Shown: positions 1 through 6,387, numbered from the stretch's first letter. The stretch is DNA of 6,679 bases from Anaerolineae bacterium (GCA_015486895.1 WFQT01000311.1:1-6679), one strand, 5' to 3'. The notes: a model not told the origin generated them from the letters alone. Program-made: numbers and translations.

Positions 1-401
1 GGCGACCAATCAGGAGCGGAGTCTATCACCGTGTTGGCGGTCAAGGCGACCTGCCCACTACCATCGGCATTCATGGTGTAGATTTCAAAATCACCATCCC
101 TATCGGACATAAACGCGATCCGACCCAGCAGAGCAGACAGGACCGTAGTACCCTTTGGAGGAGAGATGTTTTTGGGTTTTTGACTCACTATAGATCCTCT
201 ACGTAGCGGGGGTCTCAGATCAAACATGGGGTTTGGTGACCGGGTGGAAGTAGTTCGAGAGTTGTAGCCGTGTGGGGTAGCCTGCGCCCAGACCTGAGGA
301 AGGCTGCCTGATCCCCGCGGCACAGCAGCGGACATCGCTCCGCCGGACAGCAGAGCCAGCGCCACCACAAGAGCAGACAAAACCAGAATTCGCTTTCTCA
401 T
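1..401 (-). CDS. Exported TolB/PD40-type beta-propeller protein, N-terminal part (cut by window edge)
   Basis: This frame starts at an ATG at 399-401 and stays open to the left edge, giving the first 133 residues. The start is set by an AGGAGGT ribosome binding site six bases upstream. Residues 1-25 form a signal peptide: MRKR, then a hydrophobic stretch, then small residues (GGAMSAA). I see no lipobox cysteine. Residues 26-90 are a low-complexity, Ser/Pro/Arg-rich linker. From residue 93 the sequence reads GRIAFMSDRDGDFEIYTMNA followed by DGSGQ and, near the end, APDWS. This is the hallmark of TolB-like/PD40 propeller repeats (IAFxSDRDG, IYxMNxDGS, PxWSPDG). Such proteins are extracytoplasmic binding or scaffold proteins; the ligand is not readable here. 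About 900 gene-free bases separate it from the gene to the right, so it is probably transcribed on its own. Family assignment is firm. The rest of the protein, including any second domain, is unseen. Confidence 0.88.
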   Translation of the reverse strand, partial: MRKRILVLSALVVALALLSGGAMSAAVPRGSGSLPQVWAQATPHGYNSRTTSTRSPNPMFDLRPPLRRGSIVSQKPKNISPPKGTTVLSALLGRIAFMSDRDGDFEIYTMNADGSGQVALTANTVIDSAPDWS

Positions 402-1310
402 GATTTTACCTCCTCGTATAATATGTTTGCCAGGAAAAGGTATCCCCGGGGTAATCACCATTCACTTAGTGTAGTCAGGTAGGCAATTGTACATCCTCCA
501 ACTGGTAGTGACTCCAAACGCCAGACTGTTGCCCACGCCGAGCGACACTTCAAACTCGCATGTCGTTCTGGTGCGGCTCAGGGGTGCTGCCAGAGCTCTA
601 ATACGTGAGATTGTTGCTCCACTCGGCTCCCTGAGGTGCCCCCTACCCTCTTTTAGAACATCAGGCGGACTACCATAGCGCTCCAGACCGTCCTTTACCC
701 TCTCATTCCTTCCAATGCCGGAAGTTGGGAGCGCAGGCGTGTTCCATATCAGAGAATTGCTGAACCCGATACATATCAGGCCCGGCGCTTCCTCCACTGC
801 CCATTCCGAGCCTCGCGCTCCCTGGCACCCGGCTTTACGAACCGAAGACCGGGCTTGCCATTGTCGCTGTAAGAAAACATTCCACCGACAAGGATGTGAG
901 TCCGCCGTCAGCACTCAGGAAAAGCCTGCGGCATACCTGCACGAGACGCGAATGCAGGCGCACTTGGGCTCTCGTGGACGTGCTGCCCACGAAAGAAAAG
1001 TGTCCAAGACATAGAGACTTGGACTTTTGACAAAATCAGGCTGGCATGTCGGAAGGTAGGATGAGTGACCAGAAAGTGAGGTCTCATCCGCGATCTCTCC
1101 CCACTCTCGACTTTGTTCTGGGGTGGTAACACCAACCTGCCAACCGCCAATTGCGTTTGTCAAAAGTCCAATCCTTAAAATTATCTGCGTGAATCTGCGC
1201 AATTGGTGTTTTCGTTTTCGCTGTTAAACGGCGTGCATTCACTCATGCCGACCACGATTCATGTGAGAGTTGCTCATATACCAAGCTTTTTGTTTCGGCG
1301 ATAGAGCTAC
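402..1310. other. 909-base gene-free stretch, possibly with a decayed gene
   Basis: No frame here has a credible start with a ribosome binding site together with a recognisable protein family. The longest open frame on the minus strand (462-914, 150 codons) has odd composition in its first half (many Arg, Trp, Cys) and no AGGAGG-like site. Its second half looks more protein-like, with alternating segments such as TTCEFEVSLGVGN and FGVTTSWRM. A different minus-strand frame just upstream reads HILVGGMFSYSDNGKPGLRF before breaking. This mixture could be a frameshifted remnant, but I cannot name a parent family. The stretch also carries the inverted-repeat element at 1019-1171 and the 3' flank shared with the neighbouring zinc-ribbon gene (1197-1246). 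A CCCCGGGG palindrome lies at 444-451. I see no hairpin with a T-tract. Confidence 0.6.
1019..1171. repeat. 153-bp element with 16-bp perfect inverted ends (MITE-like or structured)
   Basis: The left end TTGGACTTTTGACAAA (1019-1034) is the exact reverse complement of the right end TTTGTCAAAAGTCCAA (1156-1171), separated by 121 bases. Inside is a hairpin with GGATGAG (1059-1065) pairing to CTCATCC (1083-1089), extended by ACC/GGT across a two-base bulge. A second small stem (GGTG/CACC) lies in the right half. The left end can also pair locally, since GTCCAAG (1002-1008) matches CTTGGAC (1018-1024). It encodes no credible protein and I see no flanking target duplication. It could be a miniature transposable element without its transposase, or a structured transcript. 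The inverted repeat is seen directly; its nature is inferred. Confidence 0.55.
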
Positions 1311-1480
1311 TCAACTATCCTCAGAAGAGAGCCTGGCTCCACATTGCGAGCAGAACTTTGCGCCTGGCTCATTCTCTGCCCCGCATTTAGGGCAAATGAC
1401 AGGCTCAGGCTGCAGCTTTGCACCACAATTCTGGCAGAATTTGGCACCAGGTGGATTCTCTGCGCCACACTTGGGGCAGA
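1197..1480 (-). repeat. Duplicated 3'-end segment, copy A (zinc-ribbon tail plus downstream flank)
   Basis: Bases 1311-1480 (stop codon and zinc-ribbon tail) match 2016-2185 with about 22 differences over 170 bases, counted by eye, most of them transitions. Beyond the stop codon, 1197-1246 aligns without gaps to 1941-1990 with about 35 of 50 identical, again mostly transitions. The spacer between the two matching blocks is 64 bases here and 25 in copy B. The similarity therefore covers non-coding DNA, pointing to duplication or recombination at DNA level. Confidence 0.75.
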
Positions 1481-1814
1481 TGACAACCTCGGGCTTTGAA
1501 GGCGGATGTGAAGAGCCTTCTCGCCGCTGTTCGGCTAGCTCAGCCACGTGCTCCGAAATACGGAATATGACGATGATCATCTCCAGGGTGACCCGTGCGT
1601 AGATCACGCTTATTAGGAAGAAGAAAGGTGCCCCGATGAAAAGCATGACCACGCCTGTGGCCGTTGAAGCGGTAAAGCTTCCTATGATCAGTACAAGTGA
1701 TACGAGCGCCACACCCACAATGGATAACCCGTAAAGAAACTTGATTATCTTGGAGGTGACGAAGGTCGTAAAAGAAAAATCGAAAAGCGATCCGAAAAAG
1801 CCTTTCTGTTCCAT
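1311..1814 (-). CDS. DUF4282 membrane protein with C-terminal double zinc ribbon
   Basis: The 167-residue protein starts MEQKGFFGSLFDFSF. The start at 1812-1814 is chosen because AAAGGAGGA lies seven bases upstream. An in-frame ATG at 1946 would add 44 residues but would cover a promoter-like site and repeats and has no such site. Residues 1-90 match the DUF4282 family: the GFFGSLFDFSFTTFVTSKII opening, two hydrophobic segments (about 27-47 and 52-76), then ARVTLEMIIVIFRISEH. Residues 91-110 are a polar linker. Two zinc ribbons follow, with CPKCG/FCxxCG pairs at Cys113/116 with Cys127/130 and Cys141/144 with Cys155/158. All eight ligands are present, so each ribbon should bind one zinc. The tail most likely faces the cytoplasm and may bind protein or nucleic acid; no biochemical role is known to me. 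The tail is nearly identical to that of the upstream lipoprotein gene. A candidate promoter lies at 1848-1876. Confidence 0.9.
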   Translation of the reverse strand: MEQKGFFGSLFDFSFTTFVTSKIIKFLYGLSIVGVALVSLVLIIGSFTASTATGVVMLFIGAPFFFLISVIYARVTLEMIIVIFRISEHVAELAEQRREGSSHPPSKPEVVICPKCGAENPPGAKFCQNCGAKLQPEPVICPKCGAENEPGAKFCSQCGARLSSEDS

Positions 1815-1820
1815 GGCATT

Positions 1821-1829
1821 TCCTCCTTT
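1821..1829 (-). promoter_or_regulatory. Ribosome binding site deciding the start of the DUF4282 gene
   Basis: Reading on the minus strand, AAAGGAGGA is followed by seven-base spacing to ATG at 1812-1814. It favours the short start over the in-frame ATG at 1946, and the resulting N-terminus matches the normal beginning of DUF4282 proteins. Confidence 0.85.
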
Positions 1830-1847
1830 GTCTGATTCTGTTGATGG

Positions 1848-1876
1848 TGTATACTGACCTGGCTGGGCCAGGACAA
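1848..1876 (-). promoter_or_regulatory. Candidate sigma-70-type promoter with a palindrome in the spacer
   Basis: On the minus strand TTGTCC (1871-1876; four of six to TTGACA) is followed by exactly 17 bases and TATACA (1848-1853; four of six to TATAAT). Transcription would begin about 25 to 30 bases before the DUF4282 start codon's region, leaving a short leader with the AAAGGAGGA site. A perfect 6-bp inverted repeat, CCTGGC-CCA-GCCAGG (1858-1872), fills most of the spacer and touches the -35 box, where a repressor could sit. A GC-rich hairpin of the transcript arriving from upstream is the alternative. Spacing is good but both boxes are imperfect. Confidence 0.4.
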
Positions 1877-1880
1877 GCTG

Positions 1881-1898
1881 ACCACTGATTACACAGAT
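1881..1898 (-). repeat. 18-bp dispersed repeat, copy 1 (upstream of DUF4282 gene)
   Basis: ACCACTGATTACACAGAT on the plus strand matches 6370-6387 at 16 of 18 positions, with both differences being transitions and the same orientation. It lies 67 bases before the DUF4282 start codon and just before the candidate -35 box. The other copy is 50 bases before the LVIVD gene's start. The sequence continues into the 'gattgcgcagatt' hairpin repeat. It could be a spacer repeat family or a shared regulatory site. Confidence 0.5.
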
Positions 1899-1914
1899 AC
1901 ACGCCGATTGTGCA

Positions 1915-1948
1915 GATTGCGCAGATTCCCTAAAAAATCGGCGCAATC
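1915..1948. repeat. Imperfect inverted repeat (13-bp stem, 8-base loop)
   Basis: GATTGCGCAGATT (1915-1927) pairs with AATCGGCGCAATC (1936-1948) with a single mismatch around the loop CCCTAAAA, and two further pairs are possible outside. It sits between the stop of the lipoprotein gene at 2016 and the DUF4282 promoter. No T-tract follows on the minus strand, so it is not a classical terminator. It could still stabilise a 3' end or cause weak termination. Related words (CTGCGTGAATCTGCGCAATTGG) occur at about 1184-1206 downstream of the other zinc-ribbon gene. Confidence 0.5.
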
Positions 1949-2185
1949 AGCGTTCTTGTTTTTGTCATTACGCGGTATGCACTCGCTCATATCGCTGTTA
2001 CGACAACAAAGCTGCTCAATTATCCTCAGGAGACAGCCTGGCTCCGCATTGTGAGCAAAACTTTGCGCCTGGCTCATTCACCGCTCCGCACTTAGGGCAA
2101 ATCACGGGTTCAGGCTGCAACTTTGCGCCACAATTCCAGCAGAATTTGGCATCAGGTGGATTCTCTGCCCCACATTTAGGACAGA
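1941..2185 (-). repeat. Duplicated 3'-end segment, copy B (zinc-ribbon tail plus downstream flank)
   Basis: This is the partner of 1197-1480. The coding part (2016-2185) encodes the double zinc ribbon of the lipoprotein. The non-coding part (1941-1990) aligns without gaps to 1197-1246. The N-terminal portions of the two host genes are unrelated, so the shared segment behaves as a movable 3' cassette. Confidence 0.75.
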
Positions 2186-2882
2186 CAACTCCCTTCATTA
2201 TTGGATGAACCTCACTGCCAACAACTTTCCCCTTACCGCCAACAACGACAGCTATAACCACCCCTACTGCTGCAATCGCAAAAAGAACGAGTAGAAGAAT
2301 GACTGGCCATCCCATGGCTGCCATGGAAGTCTTTTCGGTCAGAGTTGCCTTGACATCGTTAGTGGGATTGCGCCAGATCGCTTTTCCACCAGGGGCAAGC
2401 TTGTCTGCATTGCTTGTTATAATCTCCCCCCCACACAGTGTCAATGAGGAAATTACTACTCCCTCACCCGACGACAATTGACTCGCGGGGATTAGAACGT
2501 GAACCTTCCCGTTCTCGCTTTTGATCGATGCCTCACCGTCAAAGGCGACTCCATTTAGTTCTTTCCACCCCTTCCCTTCAGCATGGGCGGAGTAAACGAC
2601 ATTGTCTCCCTCATGACTCACGTTCCAGGACACCCTAACATTCGGGTAGTTTTTGCGGCCTTCCTTGAGCTGCTTCTGGATTTCGCTCTCGATGGCCTTC
2701 TCCCCGCCCGCCAGTTCAACCATTTCTTTGGGAGCCTTTGCTTGCTCCGAGAACCTCCACCTCTCACCTTTGTAGAAAGTTACTTCTTCCTGTACGGTAA
2801 CGGCACCGCAACCTGCCAGCAACAAAACACCAATGACAGCCAACAGGAGCAATTTCCACACCGACCCCGATTCCCTTTTCAT
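2016..2882 (-). CDS. Lipoprotein with ectodomain, one transmembrane helix and C-terminal double zinc ribbon
   Basis: This gene encodes 288 residues. The ATG at 2880-2882 has AAGGAGGT nine bases upstream. Residues 1-25 are a lipoprotein signal with lipobox LLAGC, so Cys25 is the likely lipid anchor. Residues 26-185 form an exported domain I do not recognise. It resembles in outline the small DUF3153/LppM-like lipoproteins: VTVQEEVTFYKGERWRF, a charged helical part about 45-75, then beta-rich sequence. Residues 188-215 are a strong transmembrane helix (WPVILLLVLFAIAAVGVVIA), followed by basic GGKGK, which predicts a cytoplasmic C-terminus. Two zinc ribbons follow: Cys234/237 with 248/251 and Cys262/265 with 276/279, all ligands intact. 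The protein would thus be held both by lipid outside and by a helix. It lies 69 bases after the LVIVD lipoprotein gene with no terminator between, so cotranscription is likely. A role in linking a surface domain to a cytoplasmic partner is inference. Confidence 0.88.
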   Translation of the reverse strand: MKRESGSVWKLLLLAVIGVLLLAGCGAVTVQEEVTFYKGERWRFSEQAKAPKEMVELAGGEKAIESEIQKQLKEGRKNYPNVRVSWNVSHEGDNVVYSAHAEGKGWKELNGVAFDGEASIKSENGKVHVLIPASQLSSGEGVVISSLTLCGGEIITSNADKLAPGGKAIWRNPTNDVKATLTEKTSMAAMGWPVILLLVLFAIAAVGVVIAVVVGGKGKVVGSEVHPIMKGVVCPKCGAENPPDAKFCWNCGAKLQPEPVICPKCGAVNEPGAKFCSQCGARLSPEDN

Positions 2883-2951
2883 TCTTCCTTTACCTCCTTA
2901 TGGCAGTTCTGTTTGTCCCTCCCGATAACGGATTTCGTACTTGCATTTGAT

Positions 2952-5900
2952 CTAATGACGCACCCAAGCCCCGTTTTTGTACAGGGTGAAGAAAAGGGGC
3001 ACGAAGCTTGGATGCGTAGCCCAGTTGTATTGGTTGGTGCAGGACACAGTACTGCTGTGAAAAATCAACCCTTTTTCAAAGGGTTGGATCCTGGCGCAGA
3101 ACCCTTTTTCTTTATCCAACGCCCAACCAAGCTTCCCTCCGGGACCGCCAAGATGCGTCCGCCAGAGCCAGCCGAACCCTCGCTTGGGTTCGTACAAGCC
3201 TTGCGGTGGGCTCATCCCCACACCACCTGGGTTGCTTCCATCCCATTTCCATTCCTTAGGCGCCTTCCACCACCGTCCAGTGGAACGATTGTTGCGATCG
3301 TGGTAGAAAATATATACTTCGTCCGTGTCACTCCGCCATAGCATGTATCCGCCCTGGAAAGGCTCCCAGGCAGCCCATGTGACACGAGCCCGTGAAGTAG
3401 CGCAGCCCAGCTTGTCCCGACTCCATGCTCCCCGCAACTGTGTGTTCACGCCAAGACGACAGGCAGGCGTCGGCGTTTCAGTCCCAGTGGTGTGTTCCGG
3501 TGTGCCATTCCCCTTGCCCCCCTTCGATTTCAATGGCATCCCTTCTTGAGTTGGCGTCCCAGCGCCAGCGGTCTGTTCGGGTGCCCCTGTGTACCGCAGG
3601 ATGGACAGGCCGCCGTCCCCATCAGCAACGTAGACGTAGCTTCCAGCAACCGCCAGGCCAGAGGCACCCCCCGGCGTCTCATAATAGCCCGCCTCCTCAG
3701 GTTCAGCAGGATTGCTCACATCAACGATACGTAAACCGACCCGGTTGGTGACGTAGGCGTAGTTCTGCACAACCGCTACGCTCTTGGTATTCGCTCCCGT
3801 TTTATAGGAGTTAACCTCCGTAGGAGTAGTCGGACTCTTCACGTCAATGATGCGTAGGAGACCATAATTCTTGTGAGAGCTGGCGACGTAAGCATAGTTT
3901 CCCGCCACTCCCACGCCCTTATACGCTTCTTCACCCACCGCGTCATAGGAACCAACCTCTTTAGGACGCGCTGGATCGCTCACGTCCACGATGTGCAGAC
4001 CATAGGACCTAGCCACGTAGGCGTAATTCCCTGCCACCACCACGCTCGAGGTACCAACACTTATCTCGATTGTCTCGCAGCAGCCAACCGTCCTGGGGTG
4101 TTCCGGGTTGCTCACGTCGATGATACACAGCTCACCGGTACCGCTCTCGACAACATAAGCGTAGTTACCTACCACTGCCACAGCCGAAATCCCCGACACT
4201 GTATGCCAGGCACCGACCTTGGTCGGGTGCGCCGGATCCCTCACGTCGACGATCGACAGCCCGTCCTTGTCGCTGGCTACGTAAGCATAACCTCTCGCCA
4301 CTACTACGCTCACGGGCCGCCGCGGTATGTCATGGTAGTAGCCGATCACTCTGGGTGCCGCTGGGTTGCCGACATCGATAATGTACAGGCCGCGGTACCG
4401 AGCAACAACGTAAGCATACTTGCCCACCACCGCTACTCGATTAGCCTCTCCCATCGTCTCGTAGGAGTCGACTTTCTTAGGTGCCGCCGGATCCCGTACA
4501 TTGATGACAGACAGTCCATACTTCCCATCTGCAACGTAGACATAGTTCCCCGACTTGGCCACACCGCAGGCATGTCCTGGTATGTCATAGTAGCCAGCTC
4601 CACCATAGTGGGCAACTACGGCGGGGTGTGCCGGATCGCTAACATCGACAATGGACAACAGACTGGTGCCTAGGCTGTGCGCGCTCGCAACATAGGCGTA
4701 ACCACCTTCTACCACCACGTCCACGGCTGGGCTACTCAAATTTTGCACTTTACAGTGGCTGATTCCCTTGGGGGCTGCTGGATCACTCACGCTAAAGACG
4801 TACAGGTTAAAGTCATCGACGACGTAGGCGTAGTTCCCTTCTACCGCCACGTCGAGGGAATGTATCATTACGCCTCCGCTCCCTACCTCCCTGGGTGCTT
4901 CCGGATCGCTCACGTCAATGATACGTAACCCGGCCGAACTCGCCACATAGGCGTAGTTCCCTGCCACGGCGACACCGTAGGCTCCCGGCGTTCTATCATA
5001 GAACCCAATCTCGCTGGGGTGTACCGGATCGCTTACGTCAATGATGCGCAGGCCTCCGTTGTTGCCGTCGGCGACGTAGGCGTACTTCCCCGCTACGGCC
5101 ACTCCTTCCGCTTTTCCGGGTGTGTCGTAGCACCCTTTCTCGGTAGGATGTACAGGGTTACTCACGTCCGCTACGCACAAACTGCTGTTCCCAACGGCAA
5201 CGTAGGCGTACTTCCCGGATACAGCTATGTGCCGCACGATCCCAGGAAACGGCGCTGTTTTGCCAATTACGTTAACGTTGTCTGGGTGCGAGATATCAAA
5301 GATAGTCAAACGTGGACCTTCCCCTATATAGGCGTAATTCCCCTGCACGGCCACGGCATTACTGGCACCGCCGACCTGACCCACAAACTCCACATTCTCT
5401 GACTTGGATAAAGCCCTTGCCGCTCGCCGCGTCGTAGCCGGAGCCTGTGCGGTTGCTTGCGGCTGCTCCGATGGGACTTTCGTACCGCTGGTCGGTATCG
5501 ACGCCGCGGCTGGTGCTACAGCAGTGGAAGTTGCCGCTGCCGCTCCGAGCACTGCCGCCTGAGTTGCTACAGCGCCAGGAGTGGGGGGAATAAGTGTCGC
5601 TGCCTTCCCCAGGATGTAGTCCTTCACTGTGGCTTTCCGTTCCGGATCCGCCGCTAGCTTCCACGACTGGTAGCAAAACTCAAGATAGGTCGCAAATTCC
5701 TCCTTGTCCTGCTCCGTAACGCCTTCCTTTAACCTCGATGCCCCCTTATTGAGAAGAATTATCTTCTTGACAGACGGCCGAAAGACCTCTTCTATCTCCC
5801 CAAATGCCTCTCCAGGTCTGCTCCCATGTTCCCGCTGCGCTATGTAATCGTTTATGATAGTCCTTTCATCAACTTCTTTTAGAACATCTGCAAACCTGTA

Positions 5901-6320
5901 GTAAACTTGAACCCCTTTCGCAACCGTGGAGAGAACACCTATGAGCGAAGCTCCTGAGCTCAGGAAGGAGATACCTGTGCCCTCCAGCGCCCCGATCACC
6001 ACTTTCGTGGAGAGATAGCCAAGAGTATCTTTCTGCACATCAGGCAGGTCACGGGGAGAACCGCCGGCAAGGAATTGCTTCATCTTCCGTCCGTGCCTCA
6101 TCTGTCTGATCATTGCCCCGGCGAAGAGGAGATTGTCCTTGTACTTCAGGAAGCTGCTCAGTTCTTCGTCGCTGGCTTCCTGGGTGCTGATCCCAAAGTA
6201 TTCTCTTAGTTCAGCAACCATGTCCGATTTTTCCCCTCCTCGTTGCCCGCCTCCACAAGCCACGAGGAAAGACATCACTACCAGAGTAGCGGCCAACAAA
6301 AGCATATATCTCTTGACCAT
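2952..6320 (-). CDS. Large LVIVD-repeat beta-propeller lipoprotein with C-terminal LGCA/LGWA domain
   Basis: This gene encodes 1122 residues; the start is ATG 6318-6320 with AAGGAGG five bases upstream. Residues 1-22 are a lipoprotein signal (lipobox LVAC, Cys22), so the protein is exported and membrane-anchored. Residues 23-245 are mainly helical with no family I recognise. Residues 245-305 are an Ala/Thr/Pro-rich linker. Residues 308-910 hold 14 LVIVD units, each with the pattern G-N/K-YAYV, then GLxIIDVSDPxxP, then an EVGxYxT strand and VAVAG. About 912-953 is a second Thr/Gly/Pro linker. Residues 954-1122 are a separate domain in two halves, each starting LGCA or LGWA and containing PFxxG, with aromatic VYIFY or LFFTLY strands. 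I associate it with secreted Chloroflexota proteins. Propellers of this family bind ligands or act as scaffolds; the target is unknown. No enzyme motif is seen. The gene probably leads a unit with the zinc-ribbon lipoprotein downstream. Confidence 0.92.
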   Translation of the reverse strand: MVKRYMLLLAATLVVMSFLVACGGGQRGGEKSDMVAELREYFGISTQEASDEELSSFLKYKDNLLFAGAMIRQMRHGRKMKQFLAGGSPRDLPDVQKDTLGYLSTKVVIGALEGTGISFLSSGASLIGVLSTVAKGVQVYYRFADVLKEVDERTIINDYIAQREHGSRPGEAFGEIEEVFRPSVKKIILLNKGASRLKEGVTEQDKEEFATYLEFCYQSWKLAADPERKATVKDYILGKAATLIPPTPGAVATQAAVLGAAAATSTAVAPAAASIPTSGTKVPSEQPQATAQAPATTRRAARALSKSENVEFVGQVGGASNAVAVQGNYAYIGEGPRLTIFDISHPDNVNVIGKTAPFPGIVRHIAVSGKYAYVAVGNSSLCVADVSNPVHPTEKGCYDTPGKAEGVAVAGKYAYVADGNNGGLRIIDVSDPVHPSEIGFYDRTPGAYGVAVAGNYAYVASSAGLRIIDVSDPEAPREVGSGGVMIHSLDVAVEGNYAYVVDDFNLYVFSVSDPAAPKGISHCKVQNLSSPAVDVVVEGGYAYVASAHSLGTSLLSIVDVSDPAHPAVVAHYGGAGYYDIPGHACGVAKSGNYVYVADGKYGLSVINVRDPAAPKKVDSYETMGEANRVAVVGKYAYVVARYRGLYIIDVGNPAAPRVIGYYHDIPRRPVSVVVARGYAYVASDKDGLSIVDVRDPAHPTKVGAWHTVSGISAVAVVGNYAYVVESGTGELCIIDVSNPEHPRTVGCCETIEISVGTSSVVVAGNYAYVARSYGLHIVDVSDPARPKEVGSYDAVGEEAYKGVGVAGNYAYVASSHKNYGLLRIIDVKSPTTPTEVNSYKTGANTKSVAVVQNYAYVTNRVGLRIVDVSNPAEPEEAGYYETPGGASGLAVAGSYVYVADGDGGLSILRYTGAPEQTAGAGTPTQEGMPLKSKGGKGNGTPEHTTGTETPTPACRLGVNTQLRGAWSRDKLGCATSRARVTWAAWEPFQGGYMLWRSDTDEVYIFYHDRNNRSTGRWWKAPKEWKWDGSNPGGVGMSPPQGLYEPKRGFGWLWRTHLGGPGGKLGWALDKEKGFCARIQPFEKGLIFHSSTVSCTNQYNWATHPSFVPLFFTLYKNGAWVRH
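3591..5399 (-). repeat. Array of 14 LVIVD repeat units within the lipoprotein gene
   Basis: The YAYV/YVYV anchors follow glycines or equivalents near residues 327, 369, 411, 454, 495, 539, 591, 633, 676, 718, 764, 807, 852 and 893, with a period of 41 to 52 residues. Thirteen units are complete. The fourteenth stops after GLSILRY and lacks its outer strand, while an orphan strand (EFVGQVGG then NAVAVQ) precedes the first unit. Those two parts complete each other, the usual closure of a propeller ring. Fourteen is twice seven, so two seven-bladed rings are the simplest guess. Units differ clearly in DNA, so this is an old expansion. Confidence 0.85.
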
Positions 6321-6369
6321 CTCTCCCTCCTTGTTTCCCTAATCCGGGCGGGTCAGAATCAAGAAGTCA

Positions 6370-6387
6370 ACCACCGACTACACAGAT
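6370..6387 (-). repeat. 18-bp dispersed repeat, copy 2 (upstream of LVIVD gene)
   Basis: ACCACCGACTACACAGAT matches 1881-1898 at 16 of 18 bases in the same orientation, 50 bases before the LVIVD start codon. A TTGACT word on the minus strand (6365-6370) abuts it and could be a -35 box, but no good -10 lies at the right distance, so I do not call a promoter. Confidence 0.5.

Noticed and set aside
417..422. Perfect TATAAT on the plus strand, and TATTAT on the minus strand, near the TolB-like start
   Set aside because: On the plus strand there is no -35 box and no downstream gene. On the minus strand transcription would begin inside the ribosome binding site.
462..914. Calling the 150-codon minus-strand frame a gene
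   Set aside because: No ribosome binding site, no recognisable domain and uneven composition; kept only as a possible remnant.
972..992. Small hairpin TCGTGG/CCACGA as a terminator
   Set aside because: Six-base stem without a T-tract on either strand and not placed after a gene.
1815..1946. N-terminal extension of the DUF4282 gene to an ATG at 1946
   Set aside because: It has no ribosome binding site, runs through the repeats and promoter-like site, and the normal DUF4282 N-terminus begins at the ATG at 1814, which has AAAGGAGGA.
3066..3086. Hairpin CAACCCT/AGGGTTG
   Set aside because: It lies inside the LVIVD gene's coding sequence over an ordinary PFEKG-encoding stretch and has no T-tract; taken as chance.
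2583..3341. Plus-strand open frame of 252 codons
   Set aside because: It is antisense to parts of both lipoprotein genes and spans the gap between them. It shows no family resemblance and is explained by the coding constraint of the opposite strand.
3873..4673. Plus-strand open frame of 266 codons with repeated His/Asp-rich units
   Set aside because: Its repetition is the mirror of the LVIVD repeats on the minus strand; there is no start signal and no real protein family.
3591..5399. CRISPR-like array
   Set aside because: The periodicity is about 125 to 155 bases, is protein-coding throughout and varies in DNA; these are LVIVD protein repeats.
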